Source: Certhia americana
Taxonomy: Eukaryota; Chordata; Aves; Passeriformes; Certhiidae
Length of the DNA stretch: 64,000 nt
Reading direction: 5' to 3'
NCBI GenBank assembly: GCA_018697195.1
Contig: CM031858.1
Span: 78,623,133-78,687,132 of the forward strand
Below the pieces are notes generated by a model. It made no database searches. It was not told the origin of the DNA and saw only the letters and a program-made list of their open reading frames with translations. Below, piece after piece: positions 24,572 through 36,046 of the stretch. Position 1 is the stretch's first letter. Every line of letters begins with the position of its first letter. Made by a program: the position numbers and the translations under genes.

Positions 24572-26839
24572 GTAAATACTGGATGCAGTAGATAAAAAAT
24601 TAATACTTTATTTTTGGTTTCAAACTTGAGGTATCCTCATTGAAACAGTTTGTAAGCTTTTCTCAGAGTCTGTGCCAAAGGAGTGTACTGTATTTAAATG
24701 AAGTTCAATTAATTTTCTTCATGTTTCTCTTCCTACCCCAAACTTCATTCTTCACTATTTACTTCCTCTGGCCCAACTCTCCCTGCTCAACCAATCATAT
24801 AAACCCACCTCTCTTAACCCCAGTTTCAGTTTCTTTGCTGAAAATCATTCAATCTCTTGTCATCTCAGTCCCAGTCCCCCTTGCCCAGGAAATCTCCTTC
24901 ATCCTTCTTTTTCCAGTTCTCAAAACCCCATCTTTCAACCCTGCCCTGACTTTCCAGGCAGCTTCCATATAATTCAGGTCATTTCCCCCTTCACACCACC
25001 AGAGTGATAAATGCCTCTTTGCTTTGCCAAATCTCAGCCTTGCCAGACTACAAGTTCCAAAAGATCTGAGCATGTCCCTCTTCTCCCTGGTTACAGAGCT
25101 GGAGATGTTCAAAGACATGTAATCCAGCTAAATTTAGGTGAAACTTACTGGGAGATCAGGAAGATACATCCTTGTCCCAAAGCTGACCTCCTGGCAAGGC
25201 TCACACTTTCACTCTAAAGGCCTTAGAGAAGATGAAGAGCAATGGACCATTTTCAAAGCAAAGGTCACCTGGAGTTTAACATGAGCAAAATGACATTTCC
25301 TCCAGCTTTATTTACAGAACCAGATGAACCATTTCAACTAACATTTTCAAAGCCCAGCATGGGAAATTTCAGCATGAATAGCTAAACTGACAAAATTACA
25401 AAAAACTGAGGGTAGGTTACTTTCTTGGGGAATGCTGGGGGAAGAGGAGTCATGTACCAACTCTACCAACTCTATTACAGAACTTTTCCCTTCTAAACTA
25501 ACACTGGCAGCTGAGGGGCAGCCAGCCTGCAGTCCAAATAATCACTGTGTTTCTTTTTAATATGGGTTTGGACCTGCTTCAAGCCTAGTGCTAAAATTAG
25601 ATATTTTACTAGCTTTTCAATTTTTCAGTTCAAAGTCTAGAACTTTTGAGAAACCACATAAGCCACTACTGACGATTTCCTTCTGGACCATGGTTCTGAG
25701 TTCAAGACATCCAACAGAAGCTGTTTTGCATTCTGTAGGAAGGCAGATGAGCACAGTTCAAAGATGCATAAGTGCTCCGCTTCTCATCAATTTCATGCTG
25801 CTAATAGTAAAAATACAGTTCTACTTCTTATAAAAGCCAAGGGAAGGACAAATACCTAGACAGAGAGTTTTGGCTATAACCACAGTGTGTGCTAGTTTTG
25901 ATGTGCCTTTTCTAAGTGACCCCCTCTCTAGAGGACACAAATGATTCCAAAGACATAAACAACATGCCAGGCTGACTGATATGATTCATTGCTGCCTTTC
26001 TTTGATGAGATCACCATATGCTATTGCATAGCAGAAGAAGCCTCAGTGCCTGAGCCTGGATTTTATGGTTCAAGAATCACCTATGTTTTCACTCAGGAAA
26101 TTTATAGTCTTTGCTAACCCTAAACTAGAAGACACATCAGTCACACATTGCAACCTTTCCAGCAAACTCCGCTCCATATGCACTATTTCAGTTTTTTCCA
26201 GTATTTTCTGGTTCTGTCATTTTGGAAGTAGACATAGAAAAAAGGTTAGAAGTCAAATCAGGCAAGCTGCATCAATAAGTTAACCTTAAATTTTCTTGAA
26301 ATAAGTAGCAGTCTCAGAGTACCAATTCAGATTATGTAAGACCATGTACTTAAAAACATTCTGCTTAGAAAAACTACCTTTATTAATTTCCACCAGTGCC
26401 CCCCAGAGAAGGATTGCTAGAGCATTCAAAAGGAAACACTGCTCCAGTAAGTGTTCTACCCTTTCAGTTGTTCCATTTTACTTTTCTTATCAAATATATT
26501 AACATGCCTTTAAACCAATGCAGAGGCCCTCCTGAAATTTTTAAACATTTTTTTATATGTTGTTTTTTCTTTACTTAAACTTCCACTTTCTGATTATTTT
26601 TCAGTGTCAAGAAGAACCACATAAGGAAAACCAAATTTTAAAGAGAGTGATAGATGAGGTCATAATTCATAATAATTTTTTCCCCTCCTGTAATAGTCAT
26701 TCACCTACCTGATGGGTTGATATGCTCAATTACCCACCTACTTTTCAAGTTTTTCAAGTATTTAATATTTTCTTTTTTACTAGCAGTTAATCAGTTAGTG
26801 CAAATGACACTGCATGCTCATCAGTTACCAATATATTGC
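20681..26839. other. Intergenic, no gene seen
   Basis: This includes a GC-richer stretch at about 21250-22200 with overlapping plus-strand frames of 147 and 138 codons that have no recognisable domain. It also holds the TA microsatellite at 24532-24568 and a pyrimidine-rich stretch at about 24700-24960. Expected neighbours of FBXL7, such as MARCHF11, were not found. Confidence 0.65.
24532..24568. repeat. (TA)n microsatellite
   Basis: A nearly pure TA run of about 37 bp with one TTT interruption. Confidence 0.95.
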
Positions 26840-26845
26840 TTTATT
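26840..26845 (-). terminator. FBXL7: Candidate FBXL7 polyadenylation signal AATAAA
   Basis: The plus strand reads TTTATT, so the minus strand has AATAAA, followed 25-45 nt later by TG-rich sequence (GCAGTGTCATTTG). A competing AATAAA is at 27561-27566. The choice rests on context only. Confidence 0.35.
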
Positions 26846-26963
26846 TCTTGGTAGCAAATTAAGGCTTTATAGTGAGATTTGTACAGTACAGGCCAATTTA
26901 AACATTAGAAACTTTAAGAACCATGTAGCACTATTCACTCAATTTAACATAGCCAGAAAAGTA

Positions 26964-26965
<2 letters not shown>

Positions 26966-26994
<29 letters not shown>
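26966..26994. repeat. T29 homopolymer
   Basis: Twenty-nine T residues followed at once by AATAAA on the plus strand. On the FBXL7 strand it is A29, inside the probable 3' UTR. Confidence 0.97.
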
Positions 26995-26998
<4 letters not shown>

Positions 26999-27440
26999 AA
27001 CAATTAAATGTTACTAGTGAGGCCTTATATTTCATGAGTGCAAACGGCTCAAAATCCCACCATCCTCAGGGCTCAACATTTAAATTCCTTGAGGACATTT
27101 TTAGATAAAGGATAAACAGATAGTATAGCTGTCTCAGATAAAATATATTGTATTAATTGCTGGAGAAGAATCTCTTATTTTAGAAATATGGAGAGGAAAA
27201 CCAAAATGAAATTAACTGTCCAAGGGATGGTATCACTTCATATTAGTCACTGACCAGTAACAGTAGAAACAACAAATTCATTTTCCATGGCCCTCTTTGC
27301 TAGTATAACTTAATTTATAATTCAGAGCTGATGCCATCCTGTATATTAAAAAATCCAAAATTGGAGGAGGATACGTAAGTTACAGGAACTTTTGCAGCAG
27401 TAGAACAAGTTCCCTCTCCAGGGATATGTCCAAACGATTG

Positions 27441-27468
27441 CCCCCCCCTTTTTTTTTTTTTTTTTTTT
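27441..27468. repeat. C8T20 tract
   Basis: Eight C followed by twenty T on the plus strand. On the FBXL7 strand this is A20G8 in the probable 3' UTR. Confidence 0.97.
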
Positions 27469-29191
27469 CAATTTTAGAGAGCATAAGTATTGTTATAAGT
27501 ATTTCCTTGGCAGTTACGTGTTTTTCTTGAGCATATTGATTTTCACTTCATACCACTGATTTTATTAGTGTTGTCTGGAGATGATGGAACTACTGCTTAT
27601 GGAAACCAGACACAGCACTTCCCTTCTTATGAGACACTTACAGCGTTTGAGCTGAACATATGAATTCACCTGTCAGTCAGGCACAGGGGACCTGCCTGAA
27701 AATATCATCACCCCTCACGTGTCTGGCTTTCAGATCTGAGCATTACATGTGAAAATGCAGAGGAACAGCTGCCAGAAAAATTGTGAAGAAAGTAACCATG
27801 AATCAACTACACACTCTGGGGAAGGAGCCAATGAGATGGGGGACTTCCAAAACACTCCTGCTCATGCAAGAGCGACCGTGAGAGTACCAGGAGCTCCCAG
27901 CACCACAGGGCAACTCTGCTGTTTCAATTCCTTGTTGAATGCAGCTGTATCTCCAGCCTAAGGGAACACACACAGCCCAAATCTCAAAAAATCTAAATCT
28001 GATGTGAATAACACTCCAAGCTCCTCTGTCTCCAGGGATGTTATCTAACATCATGCTAATGTCTTTGAAGTCTTGAGATCAGCCATCTATCCTTTGAACT
28101 GGAAGGCCACAGAAAAGGGTCAGGTTTCTGAGTGTATTAAGGCACATACTAACCTCACCTCAATGCAGGTGCCTAGTTTGCTCAGAAAGCACCCACTCCA
28201 GTGGTGCCACAGCTGCTGAAAAGGTACAGCACAGGGACAAAGCCAGACTTTCTGGTGACAGCCATGCAGCACAGCATTTGGGACTGCCCCGTGCAAGCTG
28301 CTCCACAAGGCCTCAGAGCCTCTCTGCTGTCCTACAGTACTATTGCTGCAGAGCTATAGCAGCTTCTCAGGGTGGTTTGCTGGCTTTTCCTTTTACCAGG
28401 CCACCTATATCTCAGTTGTTCTCCTTCACTCAGGTGAATACATCACTGCTTATCAGATCCAGAAGTCCCTATCTACTACCAGAGGGTGGTACTACACATG
28501 CAGGAGCAGACAAATTTAGAAATGAAGGCAAATAGCGATGATGCACGAGTAATCTGGAGGTGGAGATTCTCCGAAGAGAATCCACACATGGGCACAATCT
28601 CCAGATTCACTCTGCAGAAGTGCTCAGCAATGGCCAGCAGGTCTTACTCTGCTTCAAGTGAGTATGTTTAAGAACATTACCCAGTATTTCCTGAGGGATT
28701 GCAATGGATGAATACCAAAAAGAAACTACTTGGAGACAAGAGGATGCTTTATCAGCCATATTGGAAAAAGTTGGGGAACACAGACACAATATTGCATAGT
28801 CAGCTTCATGAGCACAGCTAGAATTCAGATGTATTTAACACAGCTTAGTAGCATTTCCGAAGGAGGGATTATGTGCTATTTCCTTTGGCGACAGCTACTG
28901 TAGCCTGGGAAAAGATCATGGCTCTTATGGAAATGACACCCCACTGGGGATGCTGAGCACTCATTGCTTTTGCATTAAGGCAGCCTCTCCACAGAGACCC
29001 ACAGCACCTTAAAAAGTGATCACACAAAAAACAAACAAAATAGTCCTCTAGAAACCCCCCTCACCCATAAGGTACAAGAAAAACTGACTCCTGTGAGCGA
29101 CAGAAAAGACAGCATTACTGAATATGGGAGCGTGTGTTTATACATCAGTGTTTTTAATACTGCATTGCAATGACAGGTGTGGGGTCTCCCT

Positions 29192-29928
29192 TCAGAAGAA
29201 AGCAGGGTTGGTGTGCTCTATAATACAGCGCTTGCAATGTCGTTTAACAAATCGCAGAGCATCCACAGAGACTTCGCAGTCCTGCACGTTCAACATCTGC
29301 AGGTCAAAACAGTTGGCAGCTACAATCTGCAGGCCCTGCCCAGTGATGCTCTCGCAGGACTTCAGGCTCAGGCGCTTTAGGTTGAAGCAGTTGAGGGCTA
29401 GAAACTCCAAGCCGGTGTCTGAGACCAGAGGGCACTTGCCGATGTCTAGCGATTTGAGTTTTGTGCAATTTTTGGCGAGGTACTCCACGCCATGGTCCGT
29501 GATGCCCTCGCAGCCCCGCGCGTTGAGGTAGCGCAGCTTGCTGCAGTATTTGGCTATGTATCGGATGCCCACGTCTGTGATGCGGCCGCAGTGAGCGATG
29601 CTCAGGTATCGGAGACGCGACTCCAGCTTGGCGATCTCCCGCATGCCAAAGTCGCTGACGAAGCGACAGTCACTCACGCTCAGTTCCTTGATGGATGTGC
29701 AGTAAATCATCAGGTAACGCAGACCCTCGTCGGTGATGCGGACGCAGCGGCGCAGGTACAGGTGGGTCAGCTGAGTGCAGTGGGCGGCAATGGTGTGCAG
29801 TCCTTCGTCCTCCAGGACGAAGCAGTCTGTCATGTCCAAGTAGCGGATGGAGATTTGCTTCCCGTGCAAGGGAGACAGCTTGATGGAGGCTTCGCGAGTC
29901 AAACTGATGCACGTTACTTTGGAGCAGC
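29192..29928 (-). CDS. FBXL7: FBXL7 last coding exon (LRR domain, C-terminus)
   Basis: This is the terminal coding exon of F-box and leucine-rich-repeat protein 7, a substrate-recognition subunit of an SCF (SKP1-CUL1-F-box) ubiquitin ligase. In transcript sense a pyrimidine-rich acceptor (TTTTCCACTTAG) precedes position 29928. The first two bases complete Gly247, then 244 codons and a TGA stop (29192-29194) follow. The protein is a run of cysteine-containing leucine-rich repeats of about 26 residues, with recurring 'ITDxG' and 'LxxLxxxxC' patterns such as RYLNARGCEGITDHG. It ends in HTNPAFF, the C-terminus I recall for vertebrate FBXL7. The repeats form the substrate-binding solenoid. No frameshift or stop breaks the frame. 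The exon is much richer in CpG than its surroundings. From knowledge of the family, reported substrates include Aurora A and survivin; nothing here tests that. Gene identity is very secure because the sequence matches the mammalian protein almost residue for residue. Confidence 0.97.
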
Positions 29929-32900
29929 CTAAGTGGAAAAACACAGCGAGTTTAAGCAAGCGGTAAAAACAAATCACACAGCAGGACCAGAAAGGAGGGT
30001 GTGGACTGGTGTGCTGGACTTGATGAAGGTATCCTCACATTGCAAGTGTGGAATCACCCTGACCAACTGCTCTGATTTGCTGTGCTGAGTCCCCACACCA
30101 GAGGAAACAAGGAACTCCACTGGTGTCGGCAAAGTTGCCTTGAGAATGTGAGCCCTGGAAAGCAACGGACTGATTTTGTCCATATCCCAAATGTAAAATG
30201 GTGGTCCTGGGTCTAACTGGGGACAGGTTATGATCTGTTACTGCAATATAAACCCAGTGCCAGTTAGAGAAAAGGAAACTACGCGACAACAAATGCAGTT
30301 TTTCGATCAGTCTCACTGCTGACTGGATGAAATTGCAAACCAACATCAGAGGCTATTTCGCCATCCAAACTCATTATAGAAAACACAACCCCACTCCCTT
30401 TCCCCCCACCCTCCCACCCCAAACATTTGGAGAACAGATGTGAATCCAGCCCAAAGCCTGCATTGTGGGAATTATGCAAACCATGGCCCAGCTGTGTGCT
30501 TGCAGAAGGGTGGAGATTTGGATAACCTAAGGAGAATGGGAAGAATTGGTAGAAGCCAACAGACTGGTAAGGGCATGCAAGGACACAGACAGACAAAGAA
30601 AAAGACTTTGTCCAATAAGAAAGTCTGCCCTTGAATGGAGGTAACTAGACTAGAGAAGAAAAACCAGACCTTGCAAGGAAAGACAAAGAACTAGATTAAA
30701 GGGAAAAACACACACAGACTTTCCCCATTTTTAACCTCCAATCACTGCAAAGTGGAGAGTGAAAGATTTTTTTGGAAAGTGTGGTTTCTGCTGCACTGCA
30801 CACTGGCAGTCTTAGGCTTCTTAGGGAAATTCTTAAGCTGTGCCAAGTTCAGCTGGGCACTGTGCATTAGCATAGCGAGAAACAGCTGCAAGAAGGAAGG
30901 GAGAGTCTAACCATTAGTGATTAAGATCCAACAGTTTTAGCCATAAAGGCTACTCAGAGAAATTCTGCAGGTTATGCCCGAAGAGGTGCCCTCAGGTAGA
31001 AATAAAAAAGACCTTCTCTGTATTGCTGGAGCACTGGCCAAGTAGTATGAAGTGACTCATAAAAAACAATGACCTTAGAGCTCCGGGTATCAGAAATCCT
31101 GCAGAAATACTGTAGTGTGGAATTAAAGAGCATGATTATGCATGGAGACTGCCTCAAAAACTTACATGACCCAAAGTTATACCACTTGCTATTAGAGGTT
31201 GTCATTCAGAGGCTTAGTGGAAAGTATGAATATTCTTCAGTTCTTAAAAGCAAAAAGGAAAAAAAAAAAAATCACTTGAGACAACCACGTAGACTCACAC
31301 AAATGCTGTAAGAAGTCTGGAATATGGATGGACTTGAAACACTTTGCCATCGACAACCAGATTTCTACATTCATCATTTAAATTTATGTTGGATCTTAAA
31401 TATGAGTTTCAAATTTTGTTGAACAGATGCAAAGTTTACCTTAGGCCTCACACAATTAAATGGGCAAATTGCCCACAGGTCATGCAGAACCAAGACCTTG
31501 AAGCAAAACACTCTGTTCAACAAATATCCTAAAACTGAATGCTATTTTCTCTTCAGACTGTTTCAGATCTATCCATGCTCTGGAGAAAACTCTGGAAATA
31601 CTTTTGCCTTCAGGTAAGTACAATATACACACTCAGCAACACAAAGGATTTTTCTAAAGGAAAGCAGTACAATACCAAAGGTGTAAAAAATTCACCTCTA
31701 GTATATTCTTTGAAGTAAGTGATACAAAAACGCATGAAAGGAGTTTCACAGAAGAAGCTGGCACCTAGGCAGAGTTCTGCTGCACCTGATGTAGCTGCTG
31801 CTGTTGCATTTGGCTGAGGAGATTGCTGGATTAAGAAGTAGTCTGGATATTTTATATTCTGACCAGAATTCAGTTATAAATCTCGCTTAGTGAGAAGGAT
31901 GCATCCATGAGGCCAAGGAGAACATTCTGTCTGCTGAGAGTCCAGGAGGTTTAATGACCGTAATTAGAAAGTGAATGGGTCAGAAGTCTCACAGCAGGGC
32001 TGTAGTTGCATACATCAGTTGTGCGATCATTGTTTTGTCAAGCTCAGCATTGCCATGTCTAGTTACTTTGGCTACACTGTAAAACATTTCACGGGAAGGT
32101 TATTCAAAACAGTTTCAGCAGAAAAAAAGAGTCCATGCTGATATAGAACTGACTGACTTTTAGGCAAAATGACAGGTCCCTGGGTCTGCAACATTTTTTC
32201 TGTCCTAAATAATAGACAATGTAAAAATAAAGCTCTTGTAACAGGATTTTCCATAAAGTAAGTATAACTGATTTCTATAAGGGAGGAGAAACGTCCAGAC
32301 CAAAAAACATATTGGCTAGAATGTTAGATAATAACTTGCAGTCAAGCACAACCAACTTCTAGCAATATTTCAGACCTGCCCACAAAACGGATGCTGACAG
32401 TGACAGAACTTACATTGTGGAAAGCTCCTAAAGTTAATACAAACATCTGGTTTTGACATTAAAGATTTTGGTAAGTTTTTGCAGCCAAGTAGCCATCCAA
32501 GGGGGAAAAGGATTCAAATAGATATACAACTGTGAGCTGGGATTTAATTAACTAGCAACTAGTATCACCCCCCCAACATACACCCCCATGTTCTCTTGCT
32601 CAGTATGAAACTAAACCAGTGAAACACTTCAGTCCAGAGAATTCCTTGAGCATGTAGGTGCAAGCCTTGTCCTTGTAACTGAGAAAGATGCAGGGGAAAA
32701 TGGAATCCTCTTTCCAAAACATCCTCCAAAATTTCTCACATCAGAATGAAAAAAGAGGACTCAGAACAAGAGCCTAGAGACTGATTATCCTCAATTCATA
32801 TGGTACATGCAGCAAAAGCTACATCTGAACCCAAACAACCTGACTTCTGAGCATGTTCAAAAGCAGAATTTTTCCCTCACATGCTCCAAACAGAAAGAAC

Positions 32901-34755
32901 AACTTAGGAAAAAAAAAAATTAAAATTTCTTTCCTATCTCATTGAAGAGATAAAATTTAAGGAAGACAGGTATTTTATTTGCCCCCTGCACACTTCACAC
33001 CAAACTGATGAGCTCTTAGGGACAGACACTACCTTCTGAGTCTGAGAGCGAGAGGACTGGGAAAACCACAAATGAAGACAGACCCCAAAAGAACCTATTT
33101 CAAGACCTGGCATCATCTTTTCCTTTTCCCTGCCTTTGAAAAAGTCACCTTTGTTCTATAGCACATCCATAAATAAGAGCTGTGGACCAAAGCATTTTCA
33201 ACTACCTACAAGCCCCCAGGTACACTCAGGGTGTGAGCTTCAAAGCTCTAGGTCTAAATCATACAGGTGTATACATTTTCTCCTGGCACTGGAGATGCTT
33301 CAACCTGAATGTGTGATTAGCAATCCAGAACTAATGTCAGTGTGTACCAACAACAAGTAATTCATATACAAGGTCACTGTGAATAGACTCCTGTGGCATT
33401 CTATAGACTCCTTATTACCTTGTGGTTTCAGAAAGCAATTGCAAAAAGGGCATAATTCTGATTTATTGATATTTGTTTTGATGCCTTCCATGACAGTCTG
33501 CCATCTTAGGAATAGGGTGTGAGCATTGGATAAATCAGCATAAAAAAAATTAAAAGGCAGAGAAAAGAATGCAGATCAGTGTACACCAGATAGGTAGCCT
33601 TGGAAAAGGTTTCTGGTTGCAGTGATTTGATAGCATCCCCTTTCTATCCCATTGTTTAATCCCCTATCTTCATCCTGCTTGTTGCCACTGGTACCTCTGC
33701 AATGGCCAATCTGGATCAGCTGATTTATGATGGCATTAGACTGATAACAGATGAGATCACAAAGTAAATATTGAGCAGCAAATTTACTTCAGTACTCTGC
33801 TTGGCTGCATCCTTTCCATTAAGTGCCAACCTATTTGTAGAGAGGCAATTCTGTGCAGCTGACCTTGGGAAAAAACCCATCTTGTTTCCCAAGAGCAGGC
33901 TTGAAGAAAATTGTCTAAAACATTTCTGCTGATCTAAACAGCTGCATTAGCAGCTTAAAAAAAAATGAAAGGGGAAAAAAAGAGAAAAATGTTCAAGTTC
34001 AAGCTGGCTAAGTCTTGTGAAAATAGCAATAGAAACTTGAAGTTTAGCTAGGGATGACAAACAATGTTAATACCCAGAAATAAACCTTAGCACTTATTCT
34101 GAGCTCCTCCTCAAGTCACTACCTGACTTGAGAAGGACTGACTTCCCCAAGGCTTCTGAGTCTGTGCTATGGCTATGTGGTCCTAACACCAGGATTTGTG
34201 TATTTATGAGCAAGAACAGTATCTTCATGCTGAGTGGGTTTTTCAGGCACCCTGCTTTTAATACCCCCCTGGCAGCTATTGCAAATAATTGCATTGAGGA
34301 GTGTTATTTGGTAAGCATCTGGTTTATGCTGGTATTTTAAAAATGAGATTTACAATATATTTACAATATATTCATTACCTATATCTAATCTACACATACA
34401 TGTGTGTGAAAAAGATAAAACAAATTTTGCTGAATTAACCAGGCCTCGCCACATGACATAGCACTGACTGCAGCATGGGGCCTTCTGTGGGTGCTTTGTG
34501 CAAAAATAATATTTCTGTAATAACTCCTCGTGCCATTTGAACAGGCCATCTCTGCTAGCTCACTTCCTTTGGAAGAGGTCTGGCCACTCCAGAGGTGCTG
34601 CTGGCATTAGGGGCACTGAGATTCTAGTGGTGCCTGTCTCACAGGTGCTCTGCTAGGAGACAGGCATTCCTGCTTTGAAAGACAGAGGGGATAAGCATGC
34701 AGTTATGGAGTTTGACAAACATCAGAAGCAACCGTATTGGAACATTCCCTGTTAC
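29929..34755 (-). other. FBXL7: FBXL7 intron between the F-box exon and the last exon
   Basis: The 4,827-bp intron has GT at its 5' end (34755-34754) and AG at its 3' end (29930-29929). No further coding exon is visible in it. It contains one copy of a local duplication (34144-34354) and a block at about 33640-33850 that looks unusually complex and non-repetitive. Otherwise it is ordinary AT-rich unique sequence. No CR1 or LTR was recognised in it. The short open frames on both strands have no recognisable domains. Confidence 0.9.
34144..34354 (+). repeat. Local direct duplication, copy A (211 bp)
   Basis: This runs from 'tccccaaggcttctgag' to 'aaatgagatttaca' and matches 37186-37410 at about 95% with a few substitutions and two gaps (1 and 13 bp). 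It lies in the FBXL7 intron downstream of the F-box exon. I do not recognise a known repeat family. The adjacent 'acaatatattt' motif is repeated just after it. Confidence 0.93.
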
Positions 34756-35367
34756 CTGACACATCCAGGTGTTCCAGGTTTGGGCACAGTGACACAACAT
34801 CAAAGACTGCCTCATTGGAGATGTTGTAACAGCCAGACACCTCCAGCCTCCGCAGTTCTGGACAGCACTGGGCAATGGTGTAGAGTCCTCTGTCTGTGAG
34901 CCGCCTGCAGCCACTAACAATTACCGTCTCCAACATGAGACATACGTTGGGAGTATCCTGACAAAGCCTCCGGGTCAGCACTTTGAGAGCCCTGTCTACG
35001 TTGATTGTCTCGCCAGTCAGGCGAATAGTCCTCCAAAGCCGTGGGTCCCAGGCCAGGTTGTACCAGCGGCGGCACACGCGGGCACAGCGGCACAACTGGT
35101 TGGTGGGCAGGAAGGAGAAGATCTGGATCATGGAGTGGTCGGGCAGCCGATCTATGTTGGCCTGCTCCTTCTGGTGCTTGGATGCCAGCCGGATGAGAGG
35201 ATGGGTGAGACGGGTAGGAGGCGGCGAATGGACCATGGCAACAGTTTCCCCAGTGACGGAGGATGAAGACGTTGATGAACCTCTGCCATTTTGGAACCCA
35301 GGGGAATTTGGTGGAAATATTAAGGCTGGACTGGGTGTGCTGAGCGTGCGCATGCTCAGGTCGGAAT
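34756..35367 (-). CDS. FBXL7: FBXL7 internal coding exon (linker, F-box, first LRRs)
   Basis: This internal exon encodes residues 44-246 of FBXL7 (numbering by alignment to the 491-residue mammalian protein as I remember it). In transcript sense it is bounded by an acceptor, TTCTATCTTCCAG, just before 35367 and a donor, GTCAG|GTAAC, after 34756. It opens with the last two bases of Asp43 and closes with the first base of Gly247. Residues 44-110 are a serine, threonine and proline-rich linker. Residues about 111-157 (35024-35164) are the F-box, with the IDRLPDH start and the tryptophans of RRWYNLAWDPRLW, which would dock SKP1. The first leucine-rich repeats follow (SGCRRLTDRG, SGCYNISNEA). The 612-bp length is a multiple of three and both ends are phase 1. 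If the following intron were retained, translation would stop at 34703 after 17 extra residues. An in-frame ATG at 35383 lies in the intron and is not the start. The true start is in an upstream exon outside the window. Confidence 0.97.
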
Positions 35368-36022
35368 CTGGAAGATAGAACACACAATTTCAGTGAGCAC
35401 TGGACAGACACAGAGCTCTCTATAGAGCACAGCACTCTGCTACCATATTTGTTAATGGACTATGATGGGCTTCAGGGTTTGTTGGGGGTTAAGCAGTCAC
35501 TTCTACCAGTCAGAGTGAGAAAACGTATTTCAAAAGCCATGTGAGCAAAGGCGATGATGCAGTTCTGAGTCCTGAAGAGGAGGCAGCAGTGGACGGATTT
35601 TTTAAAAGCCAAGGATTTTAATTCTTTATGCTGTTAACTAAACACTGTAAGGAATTACTATGTTTGAGTCACAGGCTTTTTCTTTGGCAGAAAGTAACTG
35701 TCCATATCCTTGGCACAGCTGTGAGCTCTTAGGGGCAGAGAATGCAGTGGTCCTTCACTTCTCAGCTCCTTCGTCCATTCAGCAGGAGGCCAAGAAAGAG
35801 CTCACAAGGCAAATGCTGCTTCCTTCACCAGATCTGGGCAGATGGGAAAAGCTCAACTCCATACACTTATTTTCAATGTGTCATCAAAGAACTTAATTTT
35901 TCAGTCATGCAAACTGAAACTCAGAAGTTCAACCAAGAGCCCAGTATAACTAGTTCTTCTGTGCACACAGAAAAAACTCTTTTCCAATGGATTAAAGTCC
36001 GAACTTCATTTGGATTGGGGAG

Positions 36023-36046
36023 AAAAAAAAAAAAAAAAAAAAAAAA
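36023..36046. repeat. A24 homopolymer in intron
   Basis: Twenty-four A residues with no recognisable retroposon body next to them. Confidence 0.97.

Larger units (their letters stand above)
26840..29191 (-). other. FBXL7: Probable FBXL7 3' untranslated region and poly(A) signal
   Basis: Downstream of the stop (leftwards in these coordinates) there is no further coding sequence. The first minus-strand AATAAA I see is at 27566-27561 (UTR about 1.6 kb), but a GU-rich downstream element is weak there. The next, at 26845-26840 in the context GAAATAAAGC, is followed by a TG-rich stretch and gives a UTR of about 2.35 kb, so I prefer it. Inside this span the transcript would carry A20 (27449-27468) and A29 (26966-26994) tracts. 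The exact end is inference and needs transcript data. Confidence 0.45.

Noticed and set aside
1..26800. Search for the expected convergent neighbour MARCHF11
   Set aside because: No RING-CH cysteine/histidine pattern or paired membrane segments were seen; the neighbour probably lies outside the window.
26995..27000. Plus-strand AATAAA directly after the T29 tract
   Set aside because: No plus-strand gene ends here; it is a by-product of the low-complexity tract.
29492..29932. 146-codon plus-strand frame
   Set aside because: It is exactly antisense to the FBXL7 last exon and is produced by its codon bias; no start context or independent support.
34983..35378. 131-codon plus-strand frame and a 173-codon minus-strand frame at 34914-35435
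   Set aside because: Both are out-of-frame shadows of the FBXL7 F-box exon.
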